This document shows, piece after piece, positions 8,192 through 17,253 of a DNA stretch of 53,686 nucleotides. Each line of letters starts with the position of its first letter. Position 1 is the first letter of the stretch. The notes below the pieces were generated by a model that saw only the letters and a list, made by a program, of their open reading frames with translations, had not been told where the DNA came from and did not search any database. The position numbers and the translations under genes were made by a program. The DNA comes from Synergistaceae bacterium. Lineage in GTDB: Bacteria > Synergistota > Synergistia > Synergistales > Synergistaceae. The stretch lies in assembly GCA_031268885.1 (NCBI GenBank), contig JAIRWR010000057.1:1-53686 (forward strand). The letters run 5' to 3'.

Positions 8192-8199
8192 GGATAAAA

Positions 8200-8583
8200 A
8201 TGATCGAGCTCCTGGCAGTCGGAGCGGGAGGATTTATTGGCGCGTGCCTTCGTTTTGTCATCACGAGAAGAGCCAGTCTCCTCTCCTCAGCCTTTCCATG
8301 GGGAACTCTCCTCTCCAATGCCGCCGCCGGTCTGCTAATCGGCGTCCTCATGGGGCTCGAATACCGTTCCCCCGTTCTCCCTCCAAGGGTAAAGCTCTTT
8401 CTCTCCACGGGCTTTTTAGGAGGATTGAGCACGTTTTCAACCTTCAGCCTCGAAACCGTTCTCCTATTCATGGATGGCAGATACATATCCGTATTCGCCA
8501 ACATCTCGGCTAACCTCGGACTCAGTCTCTCTTGCGCGGTGATCGGCATGCTCGCGGTCAACTCGCTCGGGTTCATCCGATAG
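8200..8583 (+). CDS. crcB: Fluoride channel FluC/CrcB
   Basis: Dual-topology fluoride channel of the inner membrane, 127 aa, which exports toxic fluoride as a homodimer. Family motifs are present in order: GAGGFIGACLRFV at the N-terminus, PWGTLLSNAAAGLLIG, and the hallmark GFLGGLSTFSTFSLE near residue 70, whose Phe and Ser/Thr residues line the pore. Four membrane segments. I prefer the ATG at 8200, six bases after GAGG, over the ATG four codons upstream. I could not find a fluoride riboswitch (the crcB motif) in the preceding 140 bases. Confidence 0.93.
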   Translation: MIELLAVGAGGFIGACLRFVITRRASLLSSAFPWGTLLSNAAAGLLIGVLMGLEYRSPVLPPRVKLFLSTGFLGGLSTFSTFSLETVLLFMDGRYISVFANISANLGLSLSCAVIGMLAVNSLGFIR

Positions 8584-8893
8584 GATTATATTTTTAAATC
8601 GGTAATTTAGCGCAAGTCAACAACAAAATTTTCTGCAATTATAGCTACAGGGTCCGAATAGCTAATATTGCTCCGCCATTTAACTGTGAAATATAAGGCT
8701 AAGTGGCTGTGTGGCGATAACCTATGAACATTTACATCAAAAGCTGATCTAATGTTGATCTGGGATAAAAGGCCTAAAATCAAATGAAATCGAAGCGGAT
8801 GCTTATGAGGGCTCAGCATAGACATCGACTCCGTTTAAGCGCGTATTGGCATAATCGGTCTTCATCTAGGATTCGCTGGGAGGAAACGAAATT
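8584..8893. other. Gene-free leader of the chemoreceptor gene
   Basis: 310 bases, AT-richer than the flanks. No protein-coding frame with family resemblance was found. It holds a sigma-28-like promoter at 8694-8720 (listed separately) and a GGGAGGA Shine-Dalgarno just before the receptor ATG. Confidence 0.5.
8694..8720 (+). promoter_or_regulatory. Sigma-28-like promoter of the chemoreceptor gene
   Basis: TAAG (8694-8697), exactly 15 bases, then GGCGATAA (8713-8720): ten of twelve positions of the flagellar consensus TAAA-N15-GCCGATAA. It lies about 174 bases upstream of the receptor start and in the same direction. Confidence 0.5.
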
Positions 8894-10708
8894 ATGAGAA
8901 ATATCAGCATTATGGCAAAAATTTTACTACTCGTCTCTATTATGATTGTATTGCTCATTATTGTTTCGTCCGCGGGTTATATTTACAGCTCAAACATGTC
9001 GGACAAGGCCGATGAGATGTACCAGAAGTTTGCCAGTCCGGCAATATGGATGCTGGACTCCAAGAGCATGGCCACAGACGCGAGACGGGCGATTGGAAGA
9101 GTCTCTTCTCTCGGCCCGTCTTATCTCAACATCGTCGAGACGATGGTAAACAACGCCAGGAAAAATATCAATGAAAACTTCTCCAAGTATGAGAACTCCG
9201 ATATGTCCGACATGGAAAAGAAGATCTACCTTGAACTCCAACAGGCCAGGTCGCAGGTCGCCATCGAACAGGATGATATTTTAAAAGCCGTGAGGGACAA
9301 CAATACGGCAAAACTGGCAAGAATAGAGACCGAGCTGAAAGAGAATGGAAGGATAACCCTCCTCGAAAACAATTACGCCGCAAAGTATGATGAATTGTCC
9401 AGTCTGCTGGTAGAGTACGCCGACGAATCGCACGCCAATCTCATAGAAACCGCCTATTCCGCGGAAATGTTCATAGCCGTAATAGCCGTCGCGACCGTCG
9501 TCACCGGAATATTGCTCGGCGTCTTGATAGCCAGGCTGATAACCTCGCCCATAAGGGAGACTCAGAAGAAGATCGTCGCGTTCTCGGAAGGAGATATCAC
9601 GTGCTCCTTCGATACCTACGGCAAGGACGAGATCGCGACTATGGGACAGAGCCTCCAAAATATGGCCGACAACCTGTCGAAGATAATCTCCTCCGTAAAG
9701 AGAGCCAGTGGAGAGATCGCAGAGACGGCGCAGGAGTTTTCCTCGCTCTCGGAGGAGACAAACGCTTCGCTCGACGCGTTTCGCATGAATGTCGAGAGCA
9801 TGAGTTCAAACCTGAACGCGCTCGCCTCTACCGGCGAGGAGGTAAACGCGTCCGTTGAGGAGGTTGCCGCCGGAGCTCAGGCGACGGCTGAGCGCGGCAC
9901 CGACATCGCCCGCAAGGTACACGACGCGATGAATGCCGGTGAAAATGGAATGGACTCGGTCCGCCGGGCGGTGAGCAGCATCGACGGCGTGGCTCGCAAC
10001 GCGTCCGAGTCGGCCAAGTCCATTCAAGAACTGGGCTCCCGAACCCGCCAGATACAGAACTTCGTATCACAGATCGGCGGCATTGCCGACCAGACAAACC
10101 TGCTAGCCCTAAATGCCGCGATAGAGGCCGCCCGGGCCGGAGAAGCGGGGCGCGGTTTTGCCGTAGTCGCGGAGGAAGTGCGAAAACTCGCCGAGGACAG
10201 CAATATCGCCGCCAAGAATATCGAAGAGTTGGCAGAGACGATATCGAACGATCTCGACAACGTGGTCAGCATCTCCCTGGACAACGCGAAGGCGTCGAAA
10301 GGGGCCAAAGACCTCTCCAAGGAGACCGAGGAGATAATAGGGGCCATGATCTCGTACCTCAAGGAGATAGTCGGTTCCACTCAGGATCTGGCGGCTGTAT
10401 CTGAGGAACAGGCCGCCTCCAGCGAGGAGATAGCCGAAGCCATACAGAACATAGCCACGAGGGTGGGAAACACGGCCGCGTCCGGCGAAAATATCAAAAC
10501 CGGCGTGACAGGGGTCTCTGCCTCGACAGAACGAGTCGCGCTGGGAGCGGAAGAACTCTCCAAGCTGGCCGGCAACCTTCGTGATCTGCTGTTGTTCTTC
10601 CACATCGAGGACAGACCGGCATCGTCCCCCAGTACGCTGCCGTCAAGCGGAAGAGCAGCCCTCCCGGCAGGCAGACCGGCGGGGCACAAGATAAGAAAGG
10701 ACCAGTAA
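8894..10708 (+). CDS. Methyl-accepting chemotaxis protein
   Basis: Transmembrane chemoreceptor, 604 aa. TM1 residues 8-28, an extracytoplasmic helical sensor (about 29-190) of the four-helix-bundle type, TM2 about 191-213, then HAMP ([23 protein letters not shown]). The cytoplasmic rod ends in the conserved hairpin tip with [20 protein letters not shown] and [10 protein letters not shown], where CheA and CheW bind. The C-terminal tail is Ser/Pro/Arg-rich with no recognisable CheR-tethering pentapeptide. SD GGGAGGA fits the ATG. Ligand unknown. The signalling half closely resembles the receptor at 48.6-50.4 kb, but the sensor domains differ. Confidence 0.95.
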   Translation: MRNISIMAKILLLVSIMIVLLIIVSSAGYIYSSNMSDKADEMYQKFASPAIWMLDSKSMATDARRAIGRVSSLGPSYLNIVETMVNNARKNINENFSKYENSDMSDMEKKIYLELQQARSQVAIEQDDILKAVRDNNTAKLARIETELKENGRITLLENNYAAKYDELSSLLVEYADESHANLIETAYSAEMFIAVIAVATVVTGILLGVLIARLITSPIRETQKKIVAFSEGDITCSFDTYGKDEIATMGQSLQNMADNLSKIISSVKRASGEIAETAQEFSSLSEETNASLDAFRMNVESMSSNLNALASTGEEVNASVEEVAAGAQATAERGTDIARKVHDAMNAGENGMDSVRRAVSSIDGVARNASESAKSIQELGSRTRQIQNFVSQIGGIADQTNLLALNAAIEAARAGEAGRGFAVVAEEVRKLAEDSNIAAKNIEELAETISNDLDNVVSISLDNAKASKGAKDLSKETEEIIGAMISYLKEIVGSTQDLAAVSEEQAASSEEIAEAIQNIATRVGNTAASGENIKTGVTGVSASTERVALGAEELSKLAGNLRDLLLFFHIEDRPASSPSTLPSSGRAALPAGRPAGHKIRKDQ

Positions 10709-10855
10709 CAGCGCGTATCGTATAGTCTCTCTCACCTCAACTGTCACCCCGATCAATCAACGCGATTTTCGATCTTTTGTCTGTTCGGAAAAAAAATTAT
10801 AGCAGACAATTTTGAGATATGATAACCTATATCCGCGAACGAAAGGGGAGGTTTG

Positions 10856-13075
10856 ATGCGTATCGCGGATAAGATCGGCAGGCTCTGGAGGAAGAACAGA
10901 AGGACCAGCTACGCGGCACTGTCCGGCCTGACGTGCCTTCTGTTCGTATGTCTGTCCATGGTTATGCGCGTTCCATTCTTGAATCGGGTTGACAACGGAA
11001 TCTACGACATATTCCTTCGCTCGTTTGCGGGAGGCGAGCCATCGCGGGTCCCTGTGCTGGTGGACATCGACGAGCGCAGCATAAACGAACTCGGACAGTG
11101 GCCGTGGCCGAGGTATCGCCTTGCGGAACTCCTGATAGCGCTGAACGAATATGGGGCAGCTTCCATCGGAATAGACATTCTCATGATAGAACCCGACAGG
11201 ACATCTCCCGATCTGTGGGCCAGACAACTGAAGGACGAGTTCGGGGTCGAGCCGGATATTAAGGGGCTGCCGCCAGAGTTGATGAACAACGACGCCTACC
11301 TCGCATCTATAATGAAGCAACTCCCAGTGGTCATAACGGCGCAGGTGGTCTCGGCCCTGGAGGGCGACAGAGCGCCCGAATTGCCCATACGGCCGCTTAC
11401 CGTAAACGAGATCAGGATGCCGGGTACTTCTCGTTTGGCGAAGTATCTGAAGAGCGATGAGGGAATACTGATGCCGGCGCCAGTCCTTGCCGACGCCGCA
11501 TCCTCAATCGCCATGATGAACGCCGACGGCGATGATGACGGCATATTCAGGAGGATTCCGCTGTTTCTGGCTTGGAAGGATACGCCGATAGCCTCTCTGG
11601 CGCTTGCGGCACTGGCACTCGCCGCGAAGGAGAGTAGCGTCACGGTGTATATCTCCGAGGACGGCCCCCTGTCGGTCAGGGTCGCCGGCATAGACGTGCC
11701 CATGTCGAACGACGGCGCGATGCCTGTGGTATTCAGAGGCGGGAGCGGAACGTTCCCGATTTTCAGCGCCTCGGATGTGCTGAGAGGCAACGTTCCGGCG
11801 GACGCGCTGGCAGGACGCATCGTTTTCATCGGATCAACGGCCACCGCGCTGAAGGATCTGAGGCCGACTCCGTTCGACAGCAGTTTCCCAGGGTTGGAGC
11901 TGCACGCCGCGGTTGTCGATACAATTCTCTCCGGCAGGTTTATCAGGACGCCACTCTGGTCCATGGCGTATGTCATAGGCCTGATACTGACAACAGGCAT
12001 AGCGTCGATGATTCTGTTCGGCGCGGTTCGTCCGCGGATAGCGCTGCCGCTGGGAGGGGCCATGTCCGTCTGCGTCTGGTTCGGCTCCCGTCAACTTATG
12101 ATCTCGAGCGGATACTTCGTAACTCCGCTCTACCCCCTGATGGTGATATCTCTGGAGGCCTTCGCCTCATTCTTCCTTCGTCTGCTGTTTGAAGAGGGTG
12201 AGAAGAGAATACTTAAGCGCGCGTTCTCAAACTATGTATCACCCGAGATCGTGGGGAAGATAATAGAGACAGGCGGGGTGAGCAGCCTCGAAGGAGAGCA
12301 GAGGAATATATCAGTCCTCTTTACCGACCTCAGAGGATTTACGACCTTGACTGAGAATATGCGGCCAACTCAAGTCGTGGCTATGCTGGGGAGTTACTTT
12401 ACCCCCATGACGTCGATCGTGAGAAGCTCGATGGGGACTCTCGACAAATTTGTAGGCGACGCGATGATGGCGTTCTGGAACGCTCCGATCGACATCCCCG
12501 ACCACCCGTACAGGGCGGTGCGCTCGCTGCTCGACATGCATCTGGCCTTAGGCGAAATGAACGCCGAAATGGAGGCGAAGTTTGGCTTTCGTCTCAGAAT
12601 GGGCGGCGGAATACACACCGGAACCGCTCACGTAGGGAACATGGGCACGAATGAGCTGATGGACTACACCGCGGTGGGGGATACCGTGAACACCGCGTCC
12701 AGGCTGGAGGGCATGTGCCCGAAATACGGCGTGGGGATCGTAATCAGCAAGACAACGGCCGATTCATGCGAGAGCAAGGTCGCCATCAAACCGCTGGACA
12801 TCGTGAAGGTAAAGGGCAAGTCCGAGCGCATTCCCATATTCACCGTCTACACCTTGGAGGAGGCAGGCAGGAGGAGTGATGAGACAGCTCTGTGGGAGAG
12901 GGCGTTCAGGCTATATATCGACGGTGATTTCCGCTCTTCCGGCGAGATCTGTTCGTCCCTTGCGAAGGACTGCCCAGGCGAGGCTCTGTACAGGATCTTC
13001 GAAGAGCGAATAGGTATGCTGTCTAAACAGGCGCCTGAAGACTGGGATGGAGTATTTACTTACGACAGCAAATAA
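10856..13075 (+). CDS. CHASE2-domain class III adenylate/guanylate cyclase
   Basis: Membrane nucleotide cyclase, 739 aa. TM1 about 20-40, a CHASE2 extracytoplasmic sensor about 40-345 (VDIDERSINELGQWPWPR; GIDILMIEPDR; FIGSTATALKDLRPTPF), then three membrane helices about 360-450, and a cytoplasmic class III cyclase domain about 480-660. The metal-binding strand reads ISVLFTDLRGFT, the second metal Asp is in LDKFVGDAMMAFWNAP, and the transition-state region is YTAVGDTVNTASRLE. Probable product is cAMP. I chose the ATG at 10856 after GGGGAGG rather than the TTG one codon upstream. Confidence 0.94.
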   Translation: MRIADKIGRLWRKNRRTSYAALSGLTCLLFVCLSMVMRVPFLNRVDNGIYDIFLRSFAGGEPSRVPVLVDIDERSINELGQWPWPRYRLAELLIALNEYGAASIGIDILMIEPDRTSPDLWARQLKDEFGVEPDIKGLPPELMNNDAYLASIMKQLPVVITAQVVSALEGDRAPELPIRPLTVNEIRMPGTSRLAKYLKSDEGILMPAPVLADAASSIAMMNADGDDDGIFRRIPLFLAWKDTPIASLALAALALAAKESSVTVYISEDGPLSVRVAGIDVPMSNDGAMPVVFRGGSGTFPIFSASDVLRGNVPADALAGRIVFIGSTATALKDLRPTPFDSSFPGLELHAAVVDTILSGRFIRTPLWSMAYVIGLILTTGIASMILFGAVRPRIALPLGGAMSVCVWFGSRQLMISSGYFVTPLYPLMVISLEAFASFFLRLLFEEGEKRILKRAFSNYVSPEIVGKIIETGGVSSLEGEQRNISVLFTDLRGFTTLTENMRPTQVVAMLGSYFTPMTSIVRSSMGTLDKFVGDAMMAFWNAPIDIPDHPYRAVRSLLDMHLALGEMNAEMEAKFGFRLRMGGGIHTGTAHVGNMGTNELMDYTAVGDTVNTASRLEGMCPKYGVGIVISKTTADSCESKVAIKPLDIVKVKGKSERIPIFTVYTLEEAGRRSDETALWERAFRLYIDGDFRSSGEICSSLAKDCPGEALYRIFEERIGMLSKQAPEDWDGVFTYDSK

Positions 13076-13142
13076 CATCGGGCCGCACGCTGGTTCAGAT
13101 GCCCGCCGCGTCTGTCCTGGCGGCATGGCATTGCCTTAATAC

Positions 13143-13187
13143 ACGGAACAGCATGTATAACATGTATGAACGGAACAACATGTATAA
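13143..13187. repeat. 18-bp direct repeat pair upstream of the capA-like gene
   Basis: ACGGAACAGCATGTATAA (13143-13160) and ACGGAACAACATGTATAA (13170-13187), one mismatch, 27 bases apart (start to start). A third partial copy of CATGTAT lies between them. The second copy runs into a TATAAT, so these may be regulator binding sites around a promoter. Confidence 0.5.
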
Positions 13188-13211
13188 TTTAAAAGAAAAA
13201 TCAGGCCGATC

Positions 13212-14456
13212 ATGAGAAGAGGGAGCGCTGTGATGGCTGTTCTCATCTTCATCGCCGCGTTTTCCGCGATTATGACCGGGGTTGTGATAGTTTTATACGT
13301 CAACGTCAACATCCGGCTCAGCGCGGACGGGATTCGCCTAAAGCAGCCGTCCTTGCGAACCAAGGCCGGAGGGAGCGGCGCTTATGTTGTGGAGCGAACG
13401 GCAGCCTTAGCGCGGGAGGCGGACGCCCTGCGACAAGCTCTGGACGATACAGTCTCCGCCTCGAATGCCGGTTTGAGGAGACAGAGATCACCGAGGACGG
13501 ACAGCAAGCGGAGTGACGGCCCCCCGCAAGTCACTCTTAGCTTTGTGGGAGACTGCACGTTGGGGCAGAGTTACAACTCGGCGAGCAGCCGGCATTTTTC
13601 GGCGTTCTACGAGAACGAACCGAAAGAATACTTCTTCGGCGGGGTACGCGGCGTCTTTGCCTCCGACGATCTCACAATAGTGAACCTGGAGGGCCCGTTG
13701 ACTGAATCCGCGGCCATGCGAAGCAAGCCGGAGGAGGGGCCGAAGTATTGGTTCAGGGGAGCGCCCGAGTACGCGGAAATCCTCTCCGCCGGCAGTGTCG
13801 AAATAGCAAATCTCGCTAACAATCACACGCGCGATTTTGGAGACGAAGGATTCAGGGACACGAAGGCCGCGTTGAAGAGAGCCGGGGTTGAGTACTTTGG
13901 CTATGACGATATTCTTACGCGCCAGATACGCGGCATCAAAATCGGTTTCTTCGGTCTGTCCGCGTCAGCTGGGGCCGGAGTCATAAAGGCGCGCGTCAAC
14001 GCGCTCAAGAGAGAGGGCGCGCATGTGATCATCGCATCTTTTCACGGAGGGCTTCCAATAGCATCATACGCTCCCACCCCGACTCAAAGAAGCGCCGCTC
14101 ATACCGCGATAGACAACGGCGCGGCTTTCGTCGTCGAGCATCATCCCCACGTCCTGCAGGGGATCGAACTCTACAACGGCGGCGTAATCGCCTACTCTCT
14201 CGGCAACTTCTGCTTCGGAGGAAACATCAACCCCACGGACAAGGACACCATGATCTTCCAGGTGGTGATTACCCAAACAGCTGGCAAGCTACACGGCACA
14301 TACCGTGTCATACCGGCCTCGATCTCATCGAGCGACGACCGCAACGACTACAGGCCCAGGCTCCTGGCTGGCGACGACGCCAGGAGCGTACTGGACAAGA
14401 TCGCTAGACTGAGCGGAGAAACAGATGTTGTGGCGGCTCACGCAAAATATCCGTGA
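13212..14456 (+). CDS. CapA-family (poly-gamma-glutamate type) metallophosphatase-fold protein
   Basis: Membrane-anchored protein facing the cell exterior, 414 aa. One N-terminal membrane segment (residues 8-29), a linker of about 70 residues, then the CapA/PgsA calcineurin-like fold: LSFVGDCTLG, LTIVNLEGPLTES, IANLANNHTRDFG, VIIASFHGG, VVEHHPHVLQGIE and VIAYSLGNFCFGG. The Asp, Asn and His metal ligands are all visible. CapA proteins take part in polyglutamate capsule export or related envelope polymers; no capB or capC lies nearby, so the actual substrate is unknown. An alternative start at 13233 has a better SD (GAGGGAG, 7-8 bases). Confidence 0.9.
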   Translation: MRRGSAVMAVLIFIAAFSAIMTGVVIVLYVNVNIRLSADGIRLKQPSLRTKAGGSGAYVVERTAALAREADALRQALDDTVSASNAGLRRQRSPRTDSKRSDGPPQVTLSFVGDCTLGQSYNSASSRHFSAFYENEPKEYFFGGVRGVFASDDLTIVNLEGPLTESAAMRSKPEEGPKYWFRGAPEYAEILSAGSVEIANLANNHTRDFGDEGFRDTKAALKRAGVEYFGYDDILTRQIRGIKIGFFGLSASAGAGVIKARVNALKREGAHVIIASFHGGLPIASYAPTPTQRSAAHTAIDNGAAFVVEHHPHVLQGIELYNGGVIAYSLGNFCFGGNINPTDKDTMIFQVVITQTAGKLHGTYRVIPASISSSDDRNDYRPRLLAGDDARSVLDKIARLSGETDVVAAHAKYP

Positions 14457-14605
14457 ACACGAGAGTAAACGGCCCAAATCTTACCAGCCGCACGTTTCTA
14501 TTACGGTCTCGCAAATCACTGTCTTTATTGGCGTAATGTACAATGCGAAGATTTTCTCAGGCTATATCATGAATAACATCTAAACTTTTTAAAAGGGGTG
14601 ACGAT

Positions 14606-15517
14606 ATGGACAGGCGTGAATTTATCAAAAAGACTGCCGCGATTGGCATCGGCGCTGGACTGCTCTTTCTGCCAAAGGGGCTGCGCGGCGCTGCTGGGGC
14701 TGCCGCTCAGGAGTATCCCGATCTGGTCGCTCTGCGGGGCGGTCTGCCTGAAGCGATGTTCGACACTGGGATAAAGAAGATCGGCGGAATAGGGCGTTTT
14801 GTGAGAAAGGGGCAGACCGTCGTAATAAAGCCGAATATGTCATGGGACGTCTCGCCGGGCAACCCGGCGAACACCTCGCCGGCCCTTGTGGCACAGATAG
14901 CCCGGCATTGCAGGGATGCCGGCGCCAAGCGCGTCGTGATACTCGATCATTCGATAGAATACTGGGAGAACAGCAGGAAGAGCAGCGGCATAGGAGAAGC
15001 GGCCGAAGGCGTCGGCGCGATATACGCTCCGGCCGAGAAGGAGGGCTATTATCAGAAGGTCCCGGTGGGCGGGGCAAGGCTGAAGGAGACATCGATACAC
15101 GAGTCCCTGCTGGAGTGCGACGTCCTGATCAGCGCGCCAGTGCTGAAGCATCACGGCGGCGCCGGAGTGAGTATCTCAGCCAAAAATCTCATGGGATGCG
15201 TATGGAACAGGAGAGAGTATCACTCTCAGGGCCTGCAGCAGTGTATATCGGACTTTTTGCGCGTGAGAAAGCCCGACCTTAATGTAGTGGACGCGTACAG
15301 GGTCATAACGAGAAACGGCCCCCGCGGCGGCTCGCCCTCGGACGTAGCGGACCTGGGTTCTCTGATAATCTCACCGGATGTAGTCGCCGCCGACACAGCG
15401 GCATCCATGATGCTCGGGCGCAAACAGGGGGAGATAGAGCACATACGCCTTGCCGCGGAGATCGGTTTGGGGAGGATGGACCTCGCGAACCTCAAAATCG
15501 AGCGCATAACATTGTAA
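14606..15517 (+). CDS. Tat-exported DUF362 family protein
   Basis: 303 aa. The N-terminus MDRREFIKKTAAIGIGAG is a clear twin-arginine signal, so the folded protein is exported by the Tat system encoded two genes downstream. The mature part is DUF362: VVIKPNMSWD, AKRVVILDHS, LLECDVLISAPVLKHH, ISAKNLMGCVW, and DVVAADTAASMMLG. DUF362 proteins often accompany Fe-S proteins, but their reaction is not established. It has no ferredoxin Cys motifs of its own; those are in the next gene, 11 bases downstream. SD AAGGGG lies 8-9 bases before the ATG. Confidence 0.9.
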   Translation: MDRREFIKKTAAIGIGAGLLFLPKGLRGAAGAAAQEYPDLVALRGGLPEAMFDTGIKKIGGIGRFVRKGQTVVIKPNMSWDVSPGNPANTSPALVAQIARHCRDAGAKRVVILDHSIEYWENSRKSSGIGEAAEGVGAIYAPAEKEGYYQKVPVGGARLKETSIHESLLECDVLISAPVLKHHGGAGVSISAKNLMGCVWNRREYHSQGLQQCISDFLRVRKPDLNVVDAYRVITRNGPRGGSPSDVADLGSLIISPDVVAADTAASMMLGRKQGEIEHIRLAAEIGLGRMDLANLKIERITL

Positions 15518-15528
15518 AGCGGGCCGGT

Positions 15529-17034
15529 ATGGCGAAGTCTTCCACAAGGCCGAGGGTTTACAAAGCAGTCGCGGCGGCGAGGCTCTGCGTCGCGTTGGGG
15601 GTGCTCGCGCTCTTCGTATTCGCGTATCTCTCCGGGAGCGGCGGTGGGAACAGGTTGCTTGCGCTTCTGATGAAAAGCCAGTTCACGTCCGTTCTTTACG
15701 GACATGGAGTTGCGAGTATAGCCGTGGCCGCGGCAGTCTTCTCCTCTCTCTTGGCCGGAAGGGTCTTCTGCTCCGTCATCTGCCCGATGGGATCGCTGCA
15801 GGAGGCGTTCTGGAGGATATCCAGGCGTCTCGGGACAGGCGCCGGAGGGAGGGTCAGACCGTGGCGGGCAAGGTATGCCGTAACACTTGCGGCGTGCGTC
15901 GGGATCATACTTTCTATTCCACAGCTCGCGCTGGTCGTGGACCCTATATCGCTCTTCGGACGAGGAATGACGGCTGTCAGGGCTTTGAGGGACGGGCACG
16001 CGCCGTCTTTCACGTTGCTCGTCTCCGCTCCGTTCGCGGTCATTTTACTGATATCGCTGTTTCGCGGCAGGAGGTTCTGTGACTGGTGCCCGGCTGGAAT
16101 CTCGTTGGGATTGTTGTCGTCGTTCGCCCCGCTGGGCATGAGGATATCCGCTGGATGCACATCCTGCGGCCTGTGTGAAAAGAAGTGCCCTACGGGTTGC
16201 GTCGATTCAAAGGAGAAGGAGATAGACGGGAGGAGATGCGTTCTCTGTCTCTCCTGCGCGGATTGTCCGGGCGGTTTTATTGGTTTTGGAGTCCGCGGCG
16301 CTTCGAAGTCGGGGCAGATTGGACGCAGGTATTTTTTGTCCTCGGCGGGGAGTAAGGCCGCGGCCCTTCTCTTTGGCGCGCTCTACGCGACTGGCGCGAA
16401 CATAAGACATCTGTTCAGGGGGAGAGGGGGGAGAGCGTTGAGAGAGACTGGAGAGGATTCGTCCCGGGCCTACGACGGTCCGCCACTTCCGATTCTTCCG
16501 CCCGGGGGCAGGAATGTCGGGCATTATTCTTCGCGATGCTCCGGCTGTCAGGCATGTGTGGCGGCATGCCCGGTGAAGATCTTAAAGGCGTCCGGGAGGC
16601 TCCGCCCCTCGCTGGACTACACTGAGGATTACTGTCAGTATAGCTGCGTCGAGTGCGGCAGGGTCTGTCCGACCGGCGCGATAAGCTCTCTGGACGTCGA
16701 GAAGAAGAGGAGAACGCGCGTCGCGCTGAGCAATCTCTCGCTGAATCGTTGCGTTGTGACGGCCAAGGGACAGGCGTGCGGCGCGTGCGCCGAGGTCTGC
16801 CCGACCAGGGCGCTCAGGATGATACCGTTCGAGAACGCGCCTGGACTCACAATACCTGCTTTCGACGAGCCGTACTGTATAGGCTGCGGAGCGTGTCTCG
16901 TCGTCTGCCCGGCCAGGCCGGTCGCGTTCTCCCTGACTGCCGTGCGGAGGCAGAGCGAGACGCCAGGAATACGCCCGACTGACTACGACGAGGGTCTGCC
17001 ACGACTGCCAGAGACAGATGATTTTCCATTTTAA
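15529..17034 (+). CDS. NapH/NapG-like fused membrane multi-[4Fe-4S] protein
   Basis: 501 aa redox protein. The N-terminal half is NapH-like: membrane segments about 15-37, 58-77, 113-135 and 160-178, with the two characteristic motifs CSVICPMGS and CDWCPAG, then CTSCGLCEKKCPTGC and CVLCLSCADCPG. At about residue 264 a second twin-arginine-like segment, RRYFLSSAGSKAAALL, opens a NapG-like ferredoxin half with CSGCQACVAACP, CQYSCVECGRVCP, CGACAEVCP and CIGCGACLVVCP. It looks like napH and napG fused, which could pass electrons from the quinone pool to the Tat-exported DUF362 partner. No catalytic reductase subunit is nearby. Confidence 0.88.
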   Translation: MAKSSTRPRVYKAVAAARLCVALGVLALFVFAYLSGSGGGNRLLALLMKSQFTSVLYGHGVASIAVAAAVFSSLLAGRVFCSVICPMGSLQEAFWRISRRLGTGAGGRVRPWRARYAVTLAACVGIILSIPQLALVVDPISLFGRGMTAVRALRDGHAPSFTLLVSAPFAVILLISLFRGRRFCDWCPAGISLGLLSSFAPLGMRISAGCTSCGLCEKKCPTGCVDSKEKEIDGRRCVLCLSCADCPGGFIGFGVRGASKSGQIGRRYFLSSAGSKAAALLFGALYATGANIRHLFRGRGGRALRETGEDSSRAYDGPPLPILPPGGRNVGHYSSRCSGCQACVAACPVKILKASGRLRPSLDYTEDYCQYSCVECGRVCPTGAISSLDVEKKRRTRVALSNLSLNRCVVTAKGQACGACAEVCPTRALRMIPFENAPGLTIPAFDEPYCIGCGACLVVCPARPVAFSLTAVRRQSETPGIRPTDYDEGLPRLPETDDFPF

Positions 17035-17055
17035 TTTTAGAGGGGGGGAATTACG

Positions 17056-17247
17056 ATGAATCTAGGAATGGGCGAAATTGGCCTTCTGATTGTGCTGGCC
17101 CTGGTGCTCTTCGGGGCGAAACGCCTGCCGGAAGTGGGCAGAGCCGCCGGAAACGCCATACGGGAGTTCAAATCCGCCTTGAATGGAGCCGGGGCGAATG
17201 GCAACGATCCGGCGAATGGCGAAAAACATGAAGATGAGGGGGCTTGA
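17056..17247 (+). CDS. tatA: Twin-arginine translocase subunit TatA/E
   Basis: 63 aa pore-forming subunit of the Tat protein exporter. MNLGMGEIGLLIVLALVLFGAKRLPEVGR... shows the short membrane helix, the FG hinge, the amphipathic helix (GRAAGNAIREFKSAL) and a polar tail. SD AGGGGGGG precedes the ATG. It stands between a Tat substrate with its Fe-S partner and tatC, forming a compact export cassette. No TatB is seen, which is common where one TatA does both jobs. Confidence 0.95.
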   Translation: MNLGMGEIGLLIVLALVLFGAKRLPEVGRAAGNAIREFKSALNGAGANGNDPANGEKHEDEGA

Positions 17248-17253
17248 ATCTAA

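Noticed and set aside
8057-8199. Fluoride riboswitch in front of fluC
   Set aside because: The conserved crcB-motif segments could not be found in the short gap before the gene.
8130-8858. Repeated 13-mer TTGGCATAATCGG (8130 and 8846)
   Set aside because: Such matches are expected by chance in 50 kb.
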